Under the pieces are notes generated by a model. The model was given only the letters and a program-made list of their open reading frames with translations, did no database searches and had not been told where the DNA came from. A stretch of 64,000 bases of DNA from Myoxocephalus aenaeus. Its lineage: Eukaryota; Chordata; Actinopteri; Perciformes; Cottidae. Made by a program: the position numbers and the translations under genes. Below are positions 1 through 12,540 of the stretch, one piece after another (positions within the stretch are counted from its first letter, which is position 1; each line of letters opens with the position of its first letter). The stretch lies in NCBI GenBank assembly GCA_038501785.1, contig JBAMJR010000161.1:2132501-2196500 (forward strand). The letters run 5' to 3'.

Positions 1-143
1 AAAACTTTTTTTTAATATATTTTTTTAATAACTTTTTTTTAATATATTTTTTTAATGTTATAATAATTATAATACTCGGCGGGCCGTATATTAATACTCG
101 GCGGGCCGTATCCGGCCCGCGGGCCGTAGTTTGCCCACCTCTG
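1..143. mobile_element. hAT non-autonomous element, right end only
   Basis: The terminus GTTTGCCCACCTCTG at 129-143 and the subterminal sequence match the right end of the complete element at 22992-23772. It has two copies of the 22-bp ACTCGGCGGGCCGTA unit (73-94 and 95-110), where the other element has three. It also has two copies of an AACTTTTTTTTAATATA block (about 4-55), where the other has one. The 8 bases after it, ATCTAGAG (144-151), fit the nTnnnnAn target preference of Ac-type hAT elements. The left end lies outside the window. Confidence 0.8.
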
Positions 144-1232
144 ATCTAGAGCTATCAGGGCCAAACGTGTTTAGTCAGTCCAGTTTAACCAACATGGTTC
201 ATGTGACTTGTTTTACTAGGAGAGTGAAGATGAAGTGAAAGGTGTGAAATGGACGTGATCCACTCTTCAAGCCAAGAAACACAGACTCCCAGATGATGGA
301 AAGTCCAACAACATTGTCTTGCTAACGACAGTAACTTCACAGCTGAATACAACAGTTAATGGTGAAAACTTAGAAATGGTAATAAAAGGAAGAGTAACGT
401 TAGGCTTTTAGTTAGACAATTTTAGGTGGGGATGATGAGAGGAAACTTAAATATACTTATTTTTTTAAGAAATGCAAGCATACAACATGCTAGTGGCCGT
501 AATGTGTCTGTATTTGATAAGTGGTTTTCAGTTTTATAACAGCACATTTTATGGAATAATTACCAGTGAGGCCTGATTTGTTTTTTAAATTCAGTTTGGG
601 TATTGTGATGAAAGAATGAAGCCAATGTAGACCAAGCATAAGGGTAAGCTCAAGCAATTCTAATAATATTACTGAATGCTTTTTTTAATGAATGCATTTT
701 CTTATTTGTCATTCAAAATGCATCATGTGTGCTGCTTTGCACAAAACAATGTGCTCCTTTTTAGATAGACTGGATCAATAGTTGAACAATTACATGTATT
801 TTGATTAGGTTTCATGCCTCACAAGGATTCAAAATTACCTATAATTAATCAATGTATACCTTTTTAATTAAAATCAAAGATTACTCAAAACTTGAAACAT
901 TGAACCTGTTAAACCCTTGAAAGAGATTCATTGACCACCATTACCATCCTCACAAAAGCTTTCATCTTTCAATATTAGAAATACTCGGGATAAGCGTGGG
1001 GAAATTATCAGCATCTGTTGATGAGACGCTGCATCCTCTGTAGAGCACAGATACCAGCCATGCTGTAACGCATGTCAATAGAGCTGACGTTCATATCCAC
1101 TCGTAGATCAGAACTGCTGCAACAGTGGGAGGAGATGGAGACAGATTGCATCTTTCCATCTCCCAGCTCCTTATCACGACAGCCACACTTATCTACTGCC
1201 AGTTGAATGATGTTATTAGAAGACCGAGTGAG

Positions 1233-1324
1233 TGGCAGGAAGAGAGACAAATGACTGAAAAATGCAGAGCAGGAAAACTACGAGAGCTGGATAAAAGTTG
1301 AAAGCTAAAGTCATGAATCAGGAA
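1233..1324. repeat. 91-bp direct duplication, copy A
   Basis: Near-identical to copy B at 1809-1900, with a single mismatch (ATGACT against ATGACA). Both begin TGGCAGGAAGAGAGAC and end TCATGAATCAGGAA. About 485 bp separate them. Neither copy shows terminal repeats of a known transposon. Confidence 0.85.
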
Positions 1325-1559
1325 TTAAGTACTGATAGAGGGAGAATATACAGTAAAACCAGTGTTAGTATAAATGAAGCAGGTGATCGGTATTATTCTG
1401 TGTATTTATTGTCAAATAAGTCAACCGTGAAGACAAAAGTGAGATCCCATTAGCATTACTACTGTCATAGTAAATGACCATTTGCTAAGCTCTGGGTCGG
1501 ACTCTAACCCTGTTCACTGTAGTGGAATCACCCGTGGTGCAAAGGTAAATGTTTAATGG

Positions 1560-1600
1560 GGATCCCGATAGCTCATCTGGTAGTGCGAGCCCCATCAACT
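1560..1600 (+). repeat. tRNA-like SINE head fragment (possible)
   Basis: TAGCTCATCTGGTAGTGCGA resembles the D-arm/A-box of a tRNA and the 5' end of tRNA-derived fish SINEs. No B box (GGTTCGAATCC) follows within 60 bp, so it is at most a truncated fragment. Confidence 0.3.
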
Positions 1601-1808
1601 GTTTTCTAACTACACAGATGGGCAGAAAATAGAGACATTTTGAAGGGCTTTGAGAATGTCTCTTGCATCCATGCCAAAAGTACCAGACATGAGCTGATGT
1701 GGGAAAGTGACGAGAAAATGTTTGTATATTTTACACTCCATGCTGGTTTGTCCTTGCTCCTCAAAGTTCTTTTTTTTTTATAAGAGGAATGCCACTAAAT
1801 ATTATTTT

Positions 1809-1900
1809 TGGCAGGAAGAGAGACAAATGACAGAAAAATGCAGAGCAGGAAAACTACGAGAGCTGGATAAAAGTTGAAAGCTAAAGTCATGAATCAGGAA
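1809..1900. repeat. 91-bp direct duplication, copy B
   Basis: Second copy of the 1233-1324 sequence, in the same orientation. The identity ends abruptly on both sides. A local duplication or the two long terminal repeats of a tiny element are both possible; nothing in the 485-bp spacer resembles a retroelement. Confidence 0.85.
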
Positions 1901-1976
1901 GCGTACACATAATTTGTCTAATAAAGCATTGTGAGTAGTTAGCTTTTTCTGCTAAAAATTAGATTGTATCAAAATT

Positions 1977-2014
1977 GGAATAGTTTTCCATTTAAACAAA
2001 TGGAAAACTATTCC
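1977..2014. repeat. Perfect 17-bp hairpin
   Basis: GGAATAGTTTTCCATTT and its exact complement are separated by a 4-base loop AAAC. It is too AT-rich for a strong RNA fold but perfect in base pairing. It may be the end or core of a palindromic element. No matching flanks were seen. Confidence 0.75.
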
Positions 2015-3589
2015 TTTTGAATGGATTTGAAACCTGGAATGAATGTTGCAGCACACAATGATTATGCTGCTGCCTGTTGGTGCTGTTTATCGTCTAACCA
2101 ATGTACAAAGCAACACAATTATGTGATTTCCATGTTTAAAATGTGTCAGCAGCAGCAGTATTGCACAAATGATTTCTGTATTTTAAATGATTTCCTCTGG
2201 TACTGACCACAAGTTTAAATAAGTAAAGCTTAGTGTGTGTATGTTTGTGTGAAACAGAGTGACACAATATCCTTGCTGTTAATGCAAATTAAATGAATAC
2301 TCTGTTTCCGTAGTGAAGAAATAATAAAGTAAAACAACAGTGGAACTCCACAGCAGTTGCCAAGTCAAATTGTGCAAGTGTCTATGAGTGTATATTGAAT
2401 ACATGCAGAGACACGTGTGCACCAGGGGACTGTGTGCCTTGATTTGCTTTATTCCTGGTGATGCAGAAGGCTTGTCAGTCATAAGTCAACGGTACACAAC
2501 AAAGAAGTACGTTCATGTTTCTTGCTGACAGGCTGTTAACAGAATGGGAGGGTTGTGACAAAGGAGGTCTCATCAATCCAACGAAGACAAAAGCCCCTTT
2601 TACAATATCTCATTTATGCACATAAAACACGGCCACACAAAGGACACAATTAAGTGTCCTGAGGGGATTGTTTGTCTTTCTATCCCTGTGACGGTCAGGA
2701 GGATGATAAACTCACTGAGAAGTGAAGACATTTCGCTGGTGTTCACAATACACTCAATTGCTTTGGTAGTTCCTTGAAGCTTCAGACTAGAATGAGTTGT
2801 AGGACAACAGCCCAAGAACATTAAGATCTGAACACCTACACACATTTGATCCCTGTTAAGTTATCACTGTTGTTGTGAATCACGGCGATACATTGTTTCT
2901 AATTGATTCATAAATAAGAGCTGCATAGGGATGGAACCGCAATACCTTTTTGACACCAACTGAAATGTTTCTGTAGCACAAAATAATAATACTGAAATTG
3001 GAATTGAATGTGCGGTCAGATCCCAATTTTGTATCCTTATTTGTGATCATATAATGCCTTATTTCAATCACTATTTTGACAATTTTTATGAAATGTTACG
3101 TAATCAAAGTACGTTTTGTACTTTGTACCGAGACAGGCCAGCTGTTTCCCTTTGCTCCCGGTCTGTAGGCTAAGCTAATTGACACCTGGCTCCTCCGCCA
3201 TACTTAGCATGAAGGTGTGAGACTGGTATCAATCCTTTCATCCCTAAAAAAATAAAATAATAATATATATATATATATATATATATATCTCTTGAACTTG
3301 TTTTTAGTTTGACTTCTTTTGTTAAATAGATGTTGTTGAAAAACATCCATCCATCCATTTTCAGCCGCTTATCCGGGGTCGGGTCACGGTGGCAGCAGGT
3401 TCAGCAGACCGACCCAGGCCTTCCCTCTCACCCGCAACACTTTCCAGCTCATCCTGGGGGATCCCGAGGCGTTCCAAGGCCAGCCGGGAGATATAATCCC
3501 TCAGCGTGTCCTTGGTCTTCCCCAGGGTCTCCTACCAGTTGGACGTGCCTGGAAAACCTCTAATGGGAGGCGTCCAGGAGGCATCCTGA

Positions 3590-4144
3590 CTAGATGCCGA
3601 ACCACCTCAGCTGACTCCTTTCGACACGAAGGAGCAGCGACTTGACTCCAAGCTCCCTCCTGATGTCTGAGCTCCTTACCCTATCTCTAAGGCTGAGCCC
3701 GGCCACCCTACGGAGGAAGCTCATTTCGGCCGCTTGTATCCGAGACCTCGTTCTTTCGGTCACGACCCAGAGTTCGTGACCATAGGTGAGGGTTGGAATG
3801 TAGACCGACCAGTAAATGGAGAACTTCGCCTTCCGGCTCAGCTCCCTCTTCACCAAGACGGACCGGTACAGCGCCTGTTTTACTGCTGCAGCCGCACCGA
3901 TCCGCCTATCGATCTCACGCTCCACCTTACCCTCACTCGTGAACAAGACCCCGAGATACTTGAACTCCTTCGCTTGGGGTAGGCAGTTTGTCCCCACCTG
4001 GAGGGAGCAATCCACCGGTTTCCGGCAGAGCACCATGGCCTCAGATTTGGAGGTGCTAACTCTCATCCCTGCCGCTTCACACTCGGCTGCAAAACGCCCC
4101 AGTGAATGCTGGAGGTCACGGTCCGAGGAGGCAAACAGGACCAC
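3590..4144 (-). pseudogene. Reverse transcriptase fragment, downstream frame
   Basis: Continuation of the same LINE protein in another frame. The catalytic FADD box is encoded at 4145-4156, just upstream of the first Met, followed by VVLFASS. The RT thumb and connector follow (KEFKYLGVLFTSEGKVERE, YIPTLTYGHELWV, RRVAGLSLRDRVR), typical of teleost RTE-type elements. The frame is lost again near 3590 after LRWFG. The final C-terminal part is still recognisable in other frames towards 3420. Confidence 0.8.
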
Positions 4145-4512
4145 ATCATCTGCGAACAGCAGAGATGCGATCCCGAGACTCCCGAACCGGATCCTCTCCG
4201 CCTAGATATCCTGTCCATGAAAGTCACGAACAGGACCGGTGATAAAGGGCAGCCCTGGCGGAGACCAACACCCACCGGGAACGTGTCTGACTTACTACCG
4301 AGGATACGAACACAGCTCCTACTGCAGGCGTACAGAGACCGGATGGCCCGTGCCAACGGGTCCGGCACCCCATACTCCCGCAGCACCCCCCACAAAAACC
4401 CCAGAGGGACACGGTCGAAAGCCTTCTCCAAGTCTACAAAGCACATGTAGACTGGTTGGGCAAACTCCCAGGACCCCTCCAGTAGTCTTGCGAGGGTAAA
4501 GAGCTGGTCCAC
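4063..4512 (-). pseudogene. Reverse transcriptase fragment, upstream frame
   Basis: Minus-strand frame with RT palm motifs: FVDLEKAFDRVP (the first catalytic Asp) and GLRQGCPLSPVLF. It runs out of frame after FMDRISRR, near 4195-4205. Its C-terminal residues from there are a shifted translation, since the catalytic FADD lies in the neighbouring frame. It belongs to the LINE at 3344-4518 and is non-functional because of the frameshift and the missing N-terminus and endonuclease. Confidence 0.8.
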
Positions 4513-4518
4513 TGTTCC

Positions 4519-4818
4519 AAAAAAACAAACATATTTATTATTTTAGTCACTGTACTCAAACTCGGGTTTCATAGTTGCAATAGTATCAACAAATGTCAAA
4601 CTATGTGTAGTTTTAATCAAGCTATTATTAGCTACGAATATTATTATTTATACTTTGTCTTTGATGTTACTTATTTTTGACTAGCCATCTAGAGCATGTA
4701 AATATACTATAACACATCAGTGTGCCAGAAGGAGATAGTATTGGATATTAGATCACGTCCAACAAGTACCGTAATGTAGTTTGCTCGTTGAACCACTGGT
4801 CTCTTCTTGTTTGTATAT
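4519..4818. other. Intergenic spacer
   Basis: AT-rich sequence between the LINE and the next transposon. Nothing recognisable. Confidence 0.5.
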
Positions 4819-5180
4819 GTGCCGACCAGGGGCGTCGTTAGGCCTGTTTTAGGGGGGCTGAAGCCCCCCCCAAAATGTTCTTCAGCCCCCCCAAATAATT
4901 TGGCTTGAAAAAAAAAAATATATATATATTTTTTATTTTGGTTTCATTAAATGAAACTATTGTTTCTCACATGGACAAGTTATTTATAACTCTAACATTC
5001 TACATATGTGAGTACGTTTTGGTTTGTATGTTTTCTCCCCCTTCAAATTACAATCCAATAGCCTATCATCATACTTAACTTTAGGGCACTAGGACCTTGG
5101 GGAGGCTGCTGCGCTGGCTTTCTCACTCTGCCAAGTAATGTCTCTCATCAACCACAGCAGGATTAAAAAGTAAACTCAAA

Positions 5181-5285
5181 GTTTAGCTCAAAGTAAACTA
5201 CACCAAGGAGTTTAGCTCACAGTAAACTACACCAAGGAGTTTAGCTCACAGTAAACTACATCAAGGAGTTTAGCTCACAGTAAAT
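5181..5285. repeat. 29-bp tandem repeat, about 3.6 copies
   Basis: Units starting GTTTAGCTCA at 5181, 5210, 5239 and 5268 carry AGTAAACTAC and CAAGGAG, with one or two substitutions between copies. It lies inside the hAT-like element. Confidence 0.85.
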
Positions 5286-5937
5286 GATGCACGGAGGGAA
5301 TGTAAGTACAGGTAGTTACAGCATTCAATTCAATTCATTTTATATAGCCCAACATCACAAATGCAAGTTTGCCTTGATTATAGTGAATGCGTTGGGTGCC
5401 TTCCATTTCAGCCCATCATACAATATTTATTATTTGATAATCAAGATGTACTTGAAATGTGTTTTTATTTTATTTTTGTCATTCATGTTTTTTCTCTCTA
5501 TTGAATGGTATATTAGACACTGAACTAGTTCATCTTTATCTCAGTGATAGTGTCCAAATGAGCGTAAAATATCACTGGTTTGTAAAAACTACACGGACAA
5601 CAAAATAGATGTAAATATTGATAAAAAATCGTATTCCCTTCTGCTCAAAATAAAACAAGTAAACAACTCAAAAGTTGACCCTGTCAGGTCCGTTCTCCAT
5701 CCATTGGATTTGGGAGTGACGTGGATATGAAAGCTAGTTTATCCGTCTTTCCTTTACAAGCAGGAAAATGATTTCTTTCTCGTTATTTGAGAAAAGTTCA
5801 TATTTGTGTTCACTATGACCCTGAAATTATGTCTCTTCTGTTATCATATACTAATGAATGCAAGCAAAACTACAGAGCAAAATCACACTCTTTCTGATTG
5901 AACCAATCTATGAACTGTCGGAAACAATGGACATGTA

Positions 5938-6619
5938 GGCCCAATCCCAATCTCCACCCTAAACCCTCAAGGCCTGAACCCTCTGGCACTCACTGACGTC
6001 AGCTGCTAAATGGCTGAGTGTGAGAGGCTGTGAGGGCTTGAACTGGTGTGCATATGAATGGGACAGCACTTTGCTGCAACATCACATGACCACATACAAA
6101 AATATTGTGTACAATTGTGTATTTATTTTATACTTTTTATTCACTGATTTGAACGTCAACCTCACGACATAAGTCATTTTAAATGATCTATTTATTCGTT
6201 TTGTCAAAACGAAATGTTTGATGAATGTAAAAAAAATATTTATATATTTTCTGCTTGCTTTCCTCTGATTTCATGTGTTTTTATGTTCCATCTTTAATCC
6301 GTAATGTTATAGTGTATTTTATCGGGCTGAACGCCCACGTGTCTCTTTGTTTACCCTTTTTTTTTTTTTTACGTCTTCATGCTTCCATTGGGAACTGCGT
6401 GTTTAGCGTCACATTGCTATGAACTGTGGGTAATTCCCTTAGGCAAAGTCAGCATCTAATGCTGACTTACGGAAAGGGATCATAAAGGGCTCAAAATGTC
6501 TGCCAGAGATCCTCAAGCACTCTACGATGTGACAATGGGACACCCCTAAACCCTCACGGACTTCGCGGGAGCGCGCCTCAAAGTCCGTGAGTCCGTAAGG
6601 GTGGAGATTGGGACTGGCC
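5938..6619. mobile_element. Nested DNA transposon with CCCAATCTCCACCCT ends
   Basis: The left end GGCCCAATCCCAATCTCC pairs with the right end GGAGATTGGGACTGGCC, extending into ACCCT/AGGGT. This type of termini recurs in teleost MITEs. The length is about 682 bp. The target duplication is ambiguous, so the superfamily is left open. There is no coding capacity; the two minus-strand frames at 6439-6764 are shadows. Confidence 0.65.
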
Positions 6620-6753
6620 CGTAATGTAATGTAATATCCGCGGCCCCAAATGGACCCCAAAAAGAACCCGCGCGCTGCGCGCGCACACATGCCAGTTCTC
6701 TAGGGGCTAAGCCCCCCCTTTCTTTGAATCCTAGAAACGTCCCTGGTGCCGAC

Positions 6754-9700
6754 TCTGCATACATGTTAAAATGAATATATGCATATAAAGAATAATAATA
6801 ATAATGTATAGTCGTTATCTCTGTATTCTCTTATTTGCCTTGCCCACAGTTATGTATGTCTGTAGGTACTATATACAAAAATCTGAGGAAATTCTGGAAG
6901 TAAACAAGTTGCCATTACTGTGGTGGTTTCTCCCTACAATAAGGCCTGTTTGGGTGCAAGCTGTCCTAAAAGGTTAAGATTGTCTGCTGTTTTACTTGCT
7001 AACGTTACTTTTGACCAGTTACTTGGGAAGAACCTGAGCAGTGAAACGAGTAATGTCAGCTAAGTTAAAACTGCTAAGTTAGTGTAGCAAATATTAGTGG
7101 GAAATATTACATTAGTTGCTCTCACTAGGGCATTCTACTGACCACAACATCATTCATCTGCATCTTATACAGAACATGTACAAAGTTTCTGCTAACCATA
7201 TTAACTGGTCACTCTCAGCTGTGTCGTAGTGACAGCAGCTGTTGAAAACACAAACCGAATGTGTAGGTCTCCTCCTAAAAACCTCAAATTGGACTTTAAT
7301 CAATTGTAAGTACATACTTATCTCTGTGTATTATCTACGCTAACCATTTACTACAAGCAACCAGGGATGCATTTTCCAGTTCACAAGATTAGCAGACTGA
7401 GTCGACAAATTTATCTGTATGAATGCCTTTGTTCTTGCACTTCCTTAACCATTCTTGTATTGTGTGTTAATGAATAAATGTAACACAATATATTGTCGCA
7501 ATTAAGAAAACGCACGGTTATGCACAAATTACAAACTACTCCAGCGACACATTGCCAGCGACTGTCAACTCACCTGTGGGAATTATAAATACAGAGAGAG
7601 AACAAAAGAAAGATCAAGAAAGGATTTTTGAGGACAAAAGCTAAACAAAGAAAGAGGGGTAGAAGGCAAGTGACATTGCATTTCTGAATTCCACATATAT
7701 TCACAACTTGCACACCGAGTCATAATGCTTAATGTGTGGATAGTAAACTAATGAGCAGTCAACCTAGTATTAATAGCACGCTATGGGACCCTAACTACAG
7801 AGCTCAGCTGGCATTGTGTTGTTTGTGTTTCCTAATCAGTTGATAGCTTACCGATACTTTTTTTGCAAATTTCTTTCTCGGGATAATGAGTCATTGCAGT
7901 AGCTCACTAGGGGGAAGGGCACCTTTTTAGTTGACGATGATCATTGCTTTGTTGTGCAGATCAGTTACATCAGTACTGTATACACTGAAAATGATCAAAT
8001 ATTTAGTTACACACATAAATTAAGTTTGCAGGTAAATAAGCACACATGCAAACATATTAATATATTTTTAATTTATAAGAGTGAGCACTTGCAAATACTT
8101 AGTTATTAAACATAAAGTTTAATGACTGTGAGTACTTGCCTGTACAAACGCAGGCTGATACATTCATCCTTAGAGCGGTGACTGGGAAAAGAGACCTGGA
8201 GGTGTTATCATTCTCTCTGATGTATTTCACTCTCTTTCAAATCAAGAGATACTTATATCCCTTTCATTTTATTTTCTGCTCAACTATATCCATTGCTTGT
8301 CTCTCATATCTAAGTAATAGTTAAATAACATTAAACCCAGTTGCCTTGAGACCAGACAGCTCTGAGTTTTACTATATTTCCTATATCTTGCATTGTGTTT
8401 TATGTTGGTTTTGATGTAATGCAGACAGTTAAAGCTGAAGTCTGTATGTTTCTAATTGTGACCCCTAAGGCGAATGTTACTGGCAGGATGGTCATCAGAT
8501 GGATTATGTGAAGTCTGTAATGCATTGGTACCATTTGGGACTCTTACTGTGGGATAACTAACATAAGCAGCCTTTCTGCAGCATGAGCTGACTAAACACA
8601 GAATATCTGTGAGTGTAGTTTTAACCATGGTTTGGTTATTCTCGTTTCTCTAAATGGAGGCAGGATGTCTCAGAGGAAATACATGTTTGGCTCACAGGGT
8701 ACCCATGGAAATTTTGGCAGCAGATTTAATTTGATGCAGACATGTGTTTTAATGGTCTGACAAGCATGTTTATCCCCCTCATACACACACACACTCGCAC
8801 ACACACACGCACACACGTATGCATAAACACATATAAACACAAAGTAACTATGGCCACCAGTTTTATTGCACATGGTGATTTCTCCTCTAATTAATCTCTC
8901 TTTCTCTCAGGCTGCCTTGCCATCTATAAACATGTTTTCAATATAAGCAAACTGTTGCTGTGTTTGTACAACCCTTCCCAATTTCCCATTCATATTTGAT
9001 CACTCTTGCTCATGCTTAAATGATAAAAGGTAATTGTGGCTGCCAGCTATCTTTGGCTCTGGCTCAGCAGCACAACTGGAGCTGCCTGCATCAAACACTC
9101 CTCTACCAATCATAAATGTGATATAAACGCACAATCTACCGTTGGTGCTGTAGCAGCTTTGCTCTGATCACGTTTGGGGTTTGCACCATCATATTATTTT
9201 TAATGAAACTTAAATGTACAGGGTATAATGCTTGAACATGCATTTCATACAAGTTCAACTGATGGTGACCTCTGTTAAGGTTCTAAATCAGGGCCAGCTG
9301 AACTGTATGCCCCTGTATGCTGCTTACTGATTTTAAAAAGAGCAGCATGCCATGAAGATGTTACCATAGCCATATATTTGCCAGCATTTATGTACCCTTA
9401 TGCCAAATGGGTATGTGGTCGGACAGGGTAGAGTACAGCATTCATGTATGCACTGTTACGTCCTACTATAGACATTAGCCATTAGTCTATCAATGCCTTT
9501 TCTTTTTTGTGTATATTGTGTATGCATGTATAGTATGATTGATGAACTTTATGTTTGATTTGAAAATATATTTTTTTCAAATACAGTCCCCACACTCTGA
9601 AAAGCTGAAGTTAATTGAATATAATTAATTCAATTCACTCAAATATTGTACACAATGTCAACCAGTTGCAAGTATGGCTAAGCTCAGTCAGTTTAGTAAA

Positions 9701-11926
9701 GAGGTACAAAGATGTTCAAATAATGATTTTCTTTTGTGTGTTTCACTTTGTTGGACTAAATTGAAAAAATATATATTGGGGAGATCAAGCGTAATCCCCA
9801 TACGATTTGATTTTCTCATCACAAGTTTAGAAACTGTATCTCTAGGAAACTCAAGCAAATAATCAGTCAATACTGCAACTATATGTATGATCCAAGTCGT
9901 ACTCGAAGCCTCATTGCTTTTCTAAATCAATATTTCTTGGAACTTCGTGATTGGATCATACACTGTCTGATGCTTTACTCTGTGCTTGTCCTCTAACATT
10001 GAGATGCTTTGTTGTTACTTTTTCCTTTCGAACCTCTTCCCTGAATTTAGCTCATAAATTTAAGGACAAGTGTGTAGCATTAAAGGGATCGAGCAGAAAT
10101 GGAATAAATATGCATTAGTATGTTTATATCTAGTGTATAATCACCTGGAATTAAGACTCATTGTGTTTGCGTTACTTTAGAAAAAGCCCTTAAGAGGGTC
10201 CATCCACAATGTTTCTACAGGAGCCCAGAACAGACAAACCAACCACTGGCTCTAGAGAGAGCCTTTCCTGTTTTTACGTTACCCAAAGTCCAACCTATTT
10301 CTTCGACTTTGCTTGTGAAACCACGGTAACGTGAACACTCAAGACTTTTTTTATCCCATAGTTTTGTAGGGGCACAATGTATGTGCCATTAAATACGCAA
10401 TTCGTGGCAGCAGGAGATCAAGAGTGGTCGTTTAATTCCAGAATTGTCAGACATAGAAACATGGGGTAGTTTTCAATGAGAAGGTGAAAGGGCTGTATAA
10501 CTCTGTCATTGCACTGGTATAGAGTTGCCATTTATCACGGTGGAAGGCTCTGATTGGGTTCTTGGATTCTTCGCTTCTCATGTGTTTCCTGTCTCACTTG
10601 TTTAGATGGTTTTCCAACGACTAACCATTTCCAGCAATGATGCACTTGTCTCTTGTTCATTCTCATCTTGTATGTTCTTGAATGTGAACACAAACTATAA
10701 ACTGACACGTCTCTTTCTAAAGGTTTTTAACGGGAGCATTGTACTTTTTTACTTGTTAATTTAATTCAGCTAATGTTTGTAAGAGGAGAGATGGAAGAAA
10801 AGTGCTGGATATGTGTGATTGGTGATGATGAGACAGAGGAGTGAATTTGAGTTGAAAGAGAAAAGGACACTGTGTGAGCTGCTGTGAATCACAAGTCTGT
10901 GATGAGTGCTTATAAGAAATAATTCCAGACCAGACACTGCAAGCGCCCGTCTTATCCTCTGCCACATTTGTCATTCCTCCCTCGTTCTCCTCTCCTCTCA
11001 TCTCTCTTCCTCCCAATATTATGAAGTCCCTCCATGTCTGTCTTACGCTCTCTTTGAAAGCCAGAACCAGATAACGGGAAAAGTAGCGGCAAGCAAGAAA
11101 TGAGGGTTTCCTAATACCCCTGAATGTGCTATTATATTTATTAGGCCTGGAGACCAAGCTTGACAAATTTAATTAGCTGTGAGGAAATACCCTTTTCATT
11201 AATCAGTATAACTACCTTGAACTTTTTTTTCTTCTCTGTTTGCAAAGCGGAGCAGCACTCCACATTCTCCTTTGAAGTAGTTTAAAATCGTCTCTGTGCC
11301 TCTCAATGGAATATCCATATTGTTGTATAAGGGAATAAGTATTAATTCAGAACAGGTACTGTACGCTATTGTCTCTCATTGTAAGTGCAAGAACGGAGGT
11401 GTGGGGTGGTGTTTAGTGGTAAGTGACTTTGTTATCTACACATATTAACTTTAAAATGACATCAACAGAACATATTAAGCAGACACTTGTATGTTTTAGG
11501 GCTTGGTTTGGTTATGATTCCCACGTAAGAGTATATGAGTCTTACATAAGATTTGCCTCAAATCTTTAAACGTGTATTTGTAGATTTGACTTCCTATTTA
11601 ATAACCTTAAACTTATATTGGCATGAGAAAGTGAGAGAGAAGGTGTGTGTGAGAGTGTTAGTTGATGGTGATAATGTCTCTCATAATTTGTACTGAATAG
11701 GATATGATAACTGTTTAATCAGCAGTTATATTCCTCCCCTGGGGTGTGTGTGTGTGTGTGTGTGGACTGTACTCTTCCAGGAATCTAAAGAAATTGACTT
11801 GACCTGATTGTGTTGATGTTTGTGTTGTCATCAAATAGGAAAATTCATCAATTAGCTTAGTATCCCAATTGGTGTACCTTTGCTTCATGCTTCTATTGGA
11901 TGTTAGAAAGTTTCACAATACTGTAT
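6754..11926. other. Intergenic DNA, 5 kb
   Basis: AT-rich with only short simple tracts (interrupted CA at 8791-8816) and no gene. The stretch 9674-9870 reads open on both strands but has no family resemblance. A non-repetitive stretch near 11100-11230 (AATTTAATTAGCTGTGAGG) has a CNE-like look. I see no RNA gene. Confidence 0.5.
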
Positions 11927-12540
11927 GTCCCAACCACAGGTGTATAGTAACGAAGTATAAATACTTTGTTACTGTACTTAAGTTGTTTTTTTGGGATATC
12001 TGTACTTTACTATTTATATTTCTGTTGGCTTTCACTTTTACTTTTACTCACTACATTTTGCAAAGATAACTGATACTTTGACTCCACTACATTTCCCCTG
12101 AAACCATCGTTACTCGCTGCAAAATCAAATCTATCTTTAGAAAAAAAAATGAATCATGAGACCAACATGACTGTGGTGCACACAGACACATAATTCCCAG
12201 TGATGCCCAGGTTGCTAGCTAGCGAGCAACTACATGACTCAACGATGACTGATTTCATGATGGAAGCAGAAATGGAAGCACCTGCTACTCCCGCAACAAA
12301 CAACAGTGGGGGCGAAGACTAACACCCGTGTCCATATTTGCGAGAAATGTTTTCTTATGTTGGAGTTTTATATCAGGAAAATCAAGAAAAAATCATGGTA
12401 TAAATCCCTCCCCCCAAAAAAACAAAACATGTTAGGTATCAAATTAAACATAAAAATCAGGGCTACAATAATATATAATCCCGATGTACAACCTATCAAC
12501 ACAACTCAAACAATAAATAGGATTTAGGGGTTAGGGTTAT

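Larger units (their letters stand above)
152..3343. other. Intergenic DNA
   Basis: Apart from the duplication, SINE-like fragment and hairpin listed separately, and an AT tract at 3263-3288, I see no gene or named repeat. Open frames here are short and random in composition. Confidence 0.5.
3344..4518 (-). mobile_element. RTE/Rex3-like LINE, 5'-truncated, 1.2 kb
   Basis: Read on the minus strand, this is the 3' part of a non-LTR retrotransposon. It ends in a GATG-type tail (CATCCATCCATCCAT at 3344-3358 on the + strand), typical of teleost Rex3/RTE elements. The body encodes reverse transcriptase and its C-terminal region in broken frames. The 5' truncation falls near 4518, where an A-rich run follows. 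A-rich bases flank both ends, so a target duplication cannot be fixed. Assignment to the RTE clade rests on the tail and remembered fish sequences. Confidence 0.8.
4827..6745. mobile_element. hAT-like DNA transposon, 1.9 kb, with nested element
   Basis: The ends CAGGGGCGTCGTTAGG and AACGTCCCTG form short imperfect inverted repeats flanked by a perfect 8-bp duplication GTGCCGAC (4819-4826 and 6746-6753). Near each end lie C-runs with GGCT/AGCC steps (GGGGGGCTGAAGCCCCCCC on the left and GGGGCTAAGCCCCCCC on the right) that can pair. The interior has a 29-bp tandem repeat (5181-5285) and a second transposon (5938-6619). There is no intact transposase. Confidence 0.88.
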
